Shown: piece by piece, positions 39,882 to 44,955 of the stretch
Position numbering within the stretch: position 1 is the first letter of the stretch
How the letters are laid out: each line of letters opens with the position of its first letter
Source: Spirochaetales bacterium
GTDB taxonomy: Bacteria; Spirochaetota; Spirochaetia; SZUA-6; DRHE01
DNA: 44,955 nucleotides
Assembly (NCBI GenBank): GCA_030615505.1
Contig: JAUWZD010000030.1
Location: 1-44,955 of the forward strand
Direction of reading: 5' to 3'
Program-made: the position numbers and the translations under genes
The notes under the pieces: model-generated
Databases searched by the model: none
Told to the model about the DNA's origin: nothing
Seen by the model: the letters and a program-made list of their open reading frames with translations, nothing else

Positions 39882-40889
39882 GTTGGTTGTATGCTCTATC
39901 ATAGCCTTAAGAACAGGATTAATATTTGCAATTTCGATTGTAATATCAGGATTGTTCTTTTTGTATACTCTGAATATCTCATCTGCAAATCCTTGACCGA
40001 TTGATATAACACCACTGAAATCCAGTATTATCTCGCTAAATTTATCAAGACCGCTCAGCAATCGCTTTGCTGTTGAGCGGGAAATATATTCCGTTTTGAA
40101 CAATTTGACAAATACCCTTGTTCTCTCAAACAGATAATTAAACTGCTCCGGGGCATACTGGTTAAAGATCATCGAAAGCCTGTGCTTTGAGGCAATGCTT
40201 ACCCTGAAAGTCACCTCTGTGCCTGTAATTGACCGCATCTGCTGGACAAATACATCATCTTTTTTATTATCAAAGACTAGATTGATCTTATTTGATCTGA
40301 ATGCAATATAATCTACGGCCTTTGATGAAAAGAATATTCCCTCACCCGTATGTTTTTCTTTCATGGTGGTTGTTTTTCCTTTGGTTAATTCACCAATAGC
40401 AGCCATTTCATCGTACAGCTTCAGTTTTGAATAGATCGAATAAAAAATGCCAATACCATGATCTCTTATTCTTACAAATAAGGTAAGAGAATCTATTACT
40501 GCATCAATATCGCACTGATCTGAATTTGAATGATCAATCGCATTATTCAGCATTTCAGTGAAAACATAATTCACCACCTCAAATGTATTATTATTGAGTG
40601 CTTTCCTAAGATTAAGGAGTAATGACATTTCTCTGAAAACATTATCCTCTTCCAGATTTTTTAAATAGTATCGTTTTTTAAATGCTTTCGAAGGTTCTGT
40701 CTTTCCGGGGAGTGTATAGAAAGTACCTTTTGTATTGCCATTTTTTAAAAGCGTCTTATTATTAATCAGAATTTTTAAATGCTTATGAACTGCCTGTCTT
40801 GATAGTCCAAAATTATCAGCTAATTCCTGACCGGTAGCCTGCTTATGTTTTTTTACATATTCTGCAATTTGGTCTTTTCTGTCTGCCAT
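39867..40889 (-). CDS. HTH / GHKL-type ATPase / STAS-like (DUF4325) regulatory protein
   Basis: 340 residues in three parts. N-terminal winged HTH (TGQELADNFGLSRQAVHKHL, about 19-38). Middle GHKL ATPase with N-box EMLNNAIDHS (112-121), G1 box IRDHGIGIF (141-149) and G2 box HTGEGIFFSSK (180-190); there is no histidine phosphotransfer domain, as in anti-sigma kinases. C-terminal STAS-like region (ILDFSGVISIGQGFADEIF, about 287-305). It may combine kinase, substrate-like domain and DNA binding in one chain. The promoter overlaps three TTGTCAAC boxes, suggesting autoregulation. Start ATG 40889 lies directly behind the -10 box. Confidence 0.85.
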   Translation of the reverse strand: MADRKDQIAEYVKKHKQATGQELADNFGLSRQAVHKHLKILINNKTLLKNGNTKGTFYTLPGKTEPSKAFKKRYYLKNLEEDNVFREMSLLLNLRKALNNNTFEVVNYVFTEMLNNAIDHSNSDQCDIDAVIDSLTLFVRIRDHGIGIFYSIYSKLKLYDEMAAIGELTKGKTTTMKEKHTGEGIFFSSKAVDYIAFRSNKINLVFDNKKDDVFVQQMRSITGTEVTFRVSIASKHRLSMIFNQYAPEQFNYLFERTRVFVKLFKTEYISRSTAKRLLSGLDKFSEIILDFSGVISIGQGFADEIFRVYKKNNPDITIEIANINPVLKAMIEHTTNRVDK

Positions 40890-40896
40890 ACATAGA

Positions 40897-40952
40897 ATTA
40901 TAATTAATTGTCAACCAATTGTCAACTATAACTAAATGTAATTGTCAACTCT
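40897..40952 (-). promoter_or_regulatory. Consensus leaderless promoter overlapped by TTGTCAAC operator-like boxes
   Basis: Minus strand TTGACA (40920-40925), 17-bp spacer, TATAAT (40897-40902): a perfect sigma-70 consensus. The -10 box ends seven bases before ATG 40889. TTGTCAAC boxes at 40908, 40919 and 40942 (plus-strand reading) cover the spacer, the -35 and the upstream region, so the HTH protein encoded here probably represses itself. Confidence 0.7.
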
Positions 40953-41099
40953 TTATAGAACGGGATAATCCGGAAACTGTGGCCCCGGGGAAAATAGATA
41001 GAACTCATATCTTAAAAAGAGGTTGCCTTTAATTCCCTTAAATGGTCTTTTTTAATGGTTTGTGAGAAGATTAGACATTGTAAGATCCTCAAGGTAAGA

Positions 41100-41622
41100 A
41101 TCCATGCTGAAAACCTGATTGTTGGAGCTAAAAAGAGCCTGGCAAAGGCCAGCAGGCTCGACCCGGAAAACAAGGTTGTAGACTTCTATTTACAAAAGCT
41201 TTCGCCGACCTCGGCATGGAAGTTCCTGTGAAGACAACCTGCCCCTGATTGTGGAGAGCACCCTCACCGCCGCATTCCTGGAGCGGCGCCTATTTGGTGT
41301 GCTTAAGACCCTCGGTGATATCTACTACGGCCGGCGGCAGGGTTTTGTGGCCCGGGCCATACAGGTAGTGGAGTTCTGGGGCTGGCCCTTCCTTTCCTTG
41401 AGGGGAGGCTACCAGTTTACCTATCTGGATATCGACAACAAGAGCGATATGGGCCACGGCTTTATAGCCGGTGCAACACTGCGTTTAGGCAGGTATGATC
41501 TGGATTTCAACTTTACCAGCCGCTACCAGCCCGGCAGGGTGCTGCCCGGATACGGTAAGCGGGAGAACTTCATCCTCATCGGCCTTTCCAGAAGCAATAA
41601 CTTTGCCGGGTTGAGCAGGTAG
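41100..41622 (+). pseudogene. Outer-membrane beta-barrel protein remnant, preceded by a TPR-like fragment
   Basis: From about 41110 a short frame (LIVGAKKSLAKASRLDPENK) looks like the end of a TPR repeat. Then AFADLGMEVPVK (about 41190-41230) breaks and resumes one frame away as EDNLPLIVESTLTAAFLERR, continuing from 41251 to the stop at 41622 through alternating beta strands (GGYQFTYLDID, GFIAGATLRLGRYDLDFNF) to a C-terminal strand ENFILIGLSRS. This is the pattern of PorV/FadL-like or UPF0164-type barrels. Frameshift near 41230 and loss of the 5' part make it non-functional. It is the main hint of an outer membrane. Confidence 0.55.
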
Positions 41623-41739
41623 AGAAGGGTACGGGCGGCCGTCGCAATTGCAATCAGCAGCAGACCAATATTGGCGCCTTGAACACCAACACAGGAAGTG
41701 GAAAGGTAACTGGGCTTAAAGGATATAATCAAGCTCGCC

Positions 41740-41951
41740 TCATCTCATGGGCACAAATGTTTTGCAGACCCCAAAGTCGGGACCTTCCGGCTGTTTTAAA
41801 AAATAATTTCTCAAATTTTTTAAGAGCAATGGCTCATACAACAATAGCTCTTTCATGACCTCCTGTGATTCATCGGCAGCAATATCCTCTATGATGCGGC
41901 GATGCTTTGTTTCTATTTTTAGTACTCCCGGTCCTACGGGATCAGGTGTTT
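41740..41951 (-). pseudogene. Unidentified gene fragment downstream of the HEPN gene
   Basis: An open stretch of about 70 codons reading KIETKHRRIIEDIAADESQE, KELLLYEPLLLKNLRNYFLK and GPDFGVCKTFVPM before TGA 41740-41742. Its composition is protein-like and helical, but there is no start codon, a stop lies just upstream, and its 5' end overlaps the HEPN gene. I do not recognise the family. Confidence 0.35.
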
Positions 41952-42329
41952 GCTAACGGCTTCAACGAATCCTTCAGCCCGCTTCAAAGTTGTTTTAGCA
42001 TCCTTTGATGTGACAGGTTCAATTACCTGGTAGTCGGATACCTGTCGAAGGTTGAAGATATCATGGAAATCTTTGGAAAGCTCTTTGGAAAACAAACCCT
42101 TTAACACAAATTCGGTATCAAAAAGACTAATCACCCCGCTATGCTTACGGGGAACCTTCCCGATTTTCTGCAATAGAGCGAGTACAGCATAGAACATGGC
42201 ATAGTAAGAGCGGTTGATGATGCTGCGAGGGCTGCGGTCTCCATCCAGAAGTACCTTAGCATCCTTAAGCGATTCTTCTGCCTGGTCCAGCCGGTGACGT
42301 ATAAGAACAAGAATTTCGTCATCTTTCAT
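41934..42329 (-). CDS. HEPN-domain protein (toxin of a HEPN/MNT pair)
   Basis: 131 residues, four-helix HEPN fold: RLDQAEESLKDAKVLL, the signature RSYYAMFYAVLALLQK (about 40-55) and the later RQVSDYQV segment where HEPN proteins keep their conserved Arg...Asp-Tyr. Starts ATG 42329 within ATGA overlap of the nucleotidyltransferase gene stop, so the two are translationally coupled. HEPN/MNT pairs act as toxin-antitoxin modules, the nucleotidyltransferase modifying or binding the RNase; activity here is inferred. Confidence 0.87.
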   Translation of the reverse strand: MKDDEILVLIRHRLDQAEESLKDAKVLLDGDRSPRSIINRSYYAMFYAVLALLQKIGKVPRKHSGVISLFDTEFVLKGLFSKELSKDFHDIFNLRQVSDYQVIEPVTSKDAKTTLKRAEGFVEAVSKHLIP

Positions 42330-42646
42330 ACAGCTATCCCTTCCTCTTCAACTGCTTGTGCTAACAAGGAATATTTTTCAGGGCCATTTTCCCATTTATC
42401 GCGGGAAACAACAACGGGAGACACTATAAGACCATACTCAAAGCCTGCTTCCCAGGCGCAGTCACTTATATGTCTCCTTGCCTTTGCAGTATTCGGGCCG
42501 CTCAGAATCACAAGTACATCCATGTCGGATTCAGGATCTGCATCGCCCCGTGCGCGTGATCCAAATACCACTATACGATGAAGCGCCACGCGCTGTGACA
42601 GCAGCAGTTTGAAACTATTTACAATTTTTTTCTCAATTTCTTTCAT
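42326..42646 (-). CDS. MNT-type minimal nucleotidyltransferase (antitoxin of a HEPN/MNT pair)
   Basis: 106 residues. Catalytic motif GSRARGDADPESDMDVLVI (29-47) with Asp41 and Asp43; a third acidic position is not obvious. First gene of the pair with GGGAG six bases before ATG. Unlike the module at 1733-2602, here the two functions are separate genes, so the window has both architectures. Confidence 0.87.
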   Translation of the reverse strand: MKEIEKKIVNSFKLLLSQRVALHRIVVFGSRARGDADPESDMDVLVILSGPNTAKARRHISDCAWEAGFEYGLIVSPVVVSRDKWENGPEKYSLLAQAVEEEGIAV

Positions 42647-43166
42647 GAATTCTCCCTACCTCATTCTACTTGCATCAGACCTAAAACATTCCCCTATTCT
42701 TCACGCCACTATGTCGAATATTTTGACGCAAATAGCTTTCATCCAATCAAGACTTACCCGATACCGACATCCCGATCCTGCTAATGTCAGAATTAAATAA
42801 ATTATACCAGGGAGAAAGTTTTTTTTCTACGTCTTATAACAAATTAAGGTTAGATGAGGTAAAATTAGAGGAGGGAATGCATTTTGGACTTTCTTCTGGC
42901 TGTATAGCTTGGCGAACCGCTCTTCGTCACCTTTTTTCAGAGGAGTCATTCTTCCCTTTCGATTTTTCGTAATGCTGATGCTTCATTTAATACCGTCTAT
43001 AAAGAGCATTTACCGTTCGAATCAAATTGCGATAGTTGTCCGCGGTTCAGTTAAAATATCCCCTGTATTTCTCCAGGGCACTGTAGATGCTCTCAACTGA
43101 AGACGTTGATCACATAGGACAGATTAAAAACCTTGGTAGAGTTATGCCTTCAAGGATCATAAAAGG
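42647..43166. other. Intergenic stretch with no recognisable gene
   Basis: About 520 bp upstream of the HEPN/MNT pair. Short frames exist (for example 42784-42972) but none has a family-like sequence or ribosome site. Probably decayed coding DNA. Confidence 0.5.
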
Positions 43167-43350
43167 CTAGTGGACTTTTCCATTCTCCAAGTGATACGGT
43201 CCGGGGCTTTCTAAAATCATGAAGCTGGGGATATTTTTTAACAGCACGATCAAGGCGGTCAGACCGGAATAGACAAAGCTGTTTAAAAAATACCGGGCGA
43301 AGAACGGGCTCCACACCTCCACAAAGTTGCCTAAGATAATCGTCTTAATA
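43167..43350 (-). pseudogene. Carbohydrate ABC transporter permease (MalG-type) fragment
   Basis: Minus-strand frame GNFVEVWSPFFARYFLNSFV then YSGLTALIVLLKN, ending at TAG 43167-43169. The N(F)xxVW...RYFLNSxxV block starts the first core helix of MalG-like inner-membrane permeases. Only about 55 codons remain, with no start, and the characteristic EAA loop is missing. Confidence 0.45.
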
Positions 43351-43429
43351 ATAGCTCCTTTGCATAAAGGTTCTTTTTAAAACAATAAAACAAAATATAA
43401 CGAAGACGTTGCGGACGCAGACGTCCTAA

Positions 43430-43933
43430 TTTGAATGCAGTGGGCTTCAGAATCACCCTGATCCCGTTAGAAAGGCGCCATTCAGTTACTTCAAGCTCTG
43501 GAATTTCACCGGTTTTTTCAATCCCGGCCGGTTCAGGAGTGTGCGATATCAGGGGTTTATCCCTTACCTCATCCCTATAGGCCTGGATAGCTTTACTTTG
43601 GACTCTGTCAAATATACCTGCAAGTTCATCTTCCCCGGGTATTTCTGCTCCCGGTTTTTCAGGCGCATTAACCATAATAACCCTCCAGCTAATGATCCGA
43701 TCCTTCTAGCGCTCCGGTTCGCTTTATGTAAAACCGAAGCGCCTGGCCATCTCCGTTATTATCAGCAGGGCCTCAAGCCCTCTCATGATTCCGCCGTCCT
43801 TAACTGCGGCGCCCAGGATATAGAGCTCTCTGGAACGGATTATCCTTATATTCCCGGAATAGACGCTTAAAAAAGGAGGGTCAGACTGCCTGCTTAAATC
43901 TTCTAAACGGTCATTGATCATGCCGTTGTACAT
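43430..43933 (-). pseudogene. M16 peptidase (pitrilysin/insulinase family) fragments
   Basis: Two minus-strand pieces of one gene. Piece 1 (43933-43724): NGMINDRLEDLSRQSDPPFL, then YILGAAVKDGGIMRGLEALL and EMARRFGFT. Piece 2 (43675 to about 43430): VNAPEKPGAEIPGEDELAGI, then IPELEVTEWRLSNGIRVILK. In intact M16 proteins these lie in this order in the middle of a protein of about 900 residues, separated by about 100 residues that are absent here. No HXXEH active site remains. Confidence 0.7.
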
Positions 43934-43939
43934 ATACTA

Positions 43940-44345
43940 AACAATTTTCCTGCGATAATCTTCCACAGTACGAAATGGTGATACTTCATGTTTCGTATAG
44001 ATGCCCACACGGGTTGAAGTCGCTTCCGGATCGCATGCCAGGTTTTTTTATAACAGCTTTAATACTTATAATCCTACTACTTCCCGAATGATCTCTCTCT
44101 TTTGATTCTCATGTAATGTACGCTCTCGCTAGATTGCTCTCCGCTCTGACCGCCTCCCGTCTCTTCGACCGAGAAAGTATAAACCTATCGACAATAAAAT
44201 TCCGACTTCCCCTACCGTGAGCCCTATATAACCCAACATTTCGCCTGTTACTTCAGCCCCTCCCGATCCATCCGCCCCCCGATCCACAGCCGCAGGCCGG
44301 AGGATACATCCAACCCCTTGGGGGTCCTCAAGCCTGTTCTTCCTC
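43940..44345. other. Intergenic stretch with no recognisable gene
   Basis: About 400 bp between the M16 remnant and the glyA duplicate. A minus-strand frame with one hydrophobic helix (MLGYIGLTVGEVGILLSIGL, about 44250-44190) is present but without clear family or ribosome site. CCCCAAGGGG at about 44317-44326 is a short palindrome. Confidence 0.45.
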
Positions 44346-44481
44346 TGCCAGGGCCTTTGCCCGGGCACTGAAAGAGACGGGCATGGAGGTGGCGGGCGAT
44401 CCTGATGTTTCATTCACTGAGACCCATCAGGTCATCCTCAATGTAGGGTAAAGCAAGGGAATTGAGGCTGCCAGAGAACTT
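44346..44481 (+). pseudogene. 136-bp duplicated fragment of the glyA part of gcvT-glyA
   Basis: Matches 39372-39507 at 135 of 136 positions; the one change turns a TAC codon into TAA. It encodes only ARAFARALKETGMEVAGDPD to GIEAAREL of SHMT. Its right end lies directly at the left terminus of the IS5-type element. Near-identity shows that the copy is recent or recently homogenised. Confidence 0.9.
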
Positions 44482-44482
44482 A

Positions 44483-44955
44483 GAGTTGTTGCATAATCAA
44501 TTAAATTGCTATAGAATTCCTCTCGAGGTTATCTCCTGGAGAGGGAAATGTGATCAATCTAAAGAGAGCGAGGAAGTCAAACAGGCTATTAAAGGCCTTG
44601 ACTGGCCTGAAGCGAGAAGAATTTCTGCGTTTGGCCGTGGTTTTTGAAAAGAACATAGATAAAGTATTCAAAGAAACACGGAAGGTAGCACTAAAACTGG
44701 GTAGGCCGTTTGTGTTGAAGACGGCAGAAGAGAAATTGTTTTTCATTCTCTTCTATATGAAGTGTTACCCAACCTTTGATTTGGCGGGATTCATATTTAA
44801 TGTAGATCGTTCTTCTTGTTGCAGGTGGGTGAATTGGTTTTTGCCGGTTCTGACAAAGACTCTGGGGAAGGAGCTTGTATTGCCAAAGAGAAAGATAAGT
44901 AGCCCGGAAGAGTTCTTCAGATTATTTCCTGAGGCCAAGGAGGTATTCATTGATG
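44483..44955 (+). mobile_element. IS5-type insertion sequence, left part (right end outside the window)
   Basis: AGAGTTGTTGCATAATCAA at 44483 onward is typical of the terminal inverted repeats of IS5-group elements. A transposase gene follows 60 bp inside and runs off the window. The element begins immediately after the glyA duplicate; the target duplication cannot be seen. Confidence 0.65.
44550..44955 (+). CDS. IS5-type transposase (DDE_Tnp_4-like), N-terminal part, cut by the right edge
   Basis: 135 codons from GTG 44550 (GGAGAGG nine bases upstream). Sequence: INLKRARKSNRLLKALTGL, REEFLRLAVVFEKNI, RPFVLKTAEEKLFFILFYMK, YPTFDLAGFIFNVDRSSCC and WVNWFLPVLTKTLGKEL. This is the helix-turn-helix region that precedes the catalytic DDE domain in HARBI1-like/IS5-group transposases (the LxxxLxxxKxYPTxxxxGxxFxVxxSxxxRWV pattern). 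The DDE triad lies outside the window. Confidence 0.82.
   Translation, partial: MINLKRARKSNRLLKALTGLKREEFLRLAVVFEKNIDKVFKETRKVALKLGRPFVLKTAEEKLFFILFYMKCYPTFDLAGFIFNVDRSSCCRWVNWFLPVLTKTLGKELVLPKRKISSPEEFFRLFPEAKEVFID

Noticed and set aside
39831-40952. CRISPR-like interpretation of the TTGTCAAC arrays
   Set aside because: Repeat units are only 8 bp with uneven 11/23-bp steps and no cas genes; operator boxes fit better.
42784-42972. Small plus-strand frame MSELNKLYQG...
   Set aside because: No ribosome site, low-quality composition and no family; lies in decayed DNA.
44129-44413. Minus-strand frame of 94 codons with one hydrophobic helix
   Set aside because: It runs antisense through the duplicated glyA fragment, so at least its first third is artefactual; the helix part alone is too weak to call.

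Overview
The window reads as a chromosome fragment of an anaerobic, double-membraned (diderm) bacterium. Support for this: the decayed end of an outer-membrane beta-barrel gene (about 41170-41622), several Fe-S and radical-SAM proteins, an oxygen-detoxifying type flavoprotein, and a glycine cleavage operon with split P protein. The lineage cannot be named from sequence alone. No tRNA, rRNA or CRISPR array was seen. Several genes carry a near-consensus promoter whose -10 box lies only 6-10 nt before the start codon, which suggests that leaderless mRNAs are common here.

Layout. 1-1176: an NADH oxidase/CoA-disulfide reductase type flavoprotein cut by the left edge. 1326-6517: a plastic region with toxin-antitoxin genes and their ruins (relE remnant, fused MntA-HepT, intact vapBC, broken yefM-yoeB), a MAT2B-like reductase, a PAS/LuxR regulator pseudogene, a truncated sensor kinase, an IS200-type element, and a family of short hairpin-ended repeats sitting in two of the pseudogenes. 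6546-7877: a radical SAM protein with a C-terminal helix-hairpin-helix. 7923-17484: a tight three-gene minus-strand operon encoding a 2243-residue protein with an ATP-grasp-like C-terminus, a 329-residue ATP-grasp protein and a 600-residue galactokinase-like GHMP kinase; this is the best candidate for an undescribed system. 17675-25850: mixed plus-strand genes (MFS exporter, nucleotidyltransferase pair, amidohydrolase and DegT-type aminotransferase, two methyltransferases, a metal exporter) with gene remnants (flavin reductase, PTS enzyme I, a NifX/RACo chimera).

26069-32010: a visibly AT-rich minus-strand cluster: Gly-rich DUF5320-type proteins, two NifX-family proteins, a DUF89 protein, a fused tandem MinD-ferredoxin ATPase, and a NifU/IscU-like protein, with a Fur-type regulator and a Fur box. 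It resembles metal-cluster loci such as the orange-protein (orp) loci of Desulfovibrio. 32241-39786: Lrp/AsnC regulator, gcvH, gcvPA, gcvPB, a class I aminotransferase, and a GcvT-GlyA fusion gene split by an in-frame amber codon. Together these would interconvert glycine, CO2, ammonia, methylene-THF and serine.

39867-40889: a leaderless HTH-ATPase-STAS-like regulator flanked on both sides by the same three-box repeat array. 40950-44955: mostly gene ruins (outer-membrane protein, ABC permease, M16 peptidase, a 136-bp copy of the glyA part) with one intact HEPN/MNT toxin-antitoxin pair, ending in an IS5-type transposase that runs off the right edge.
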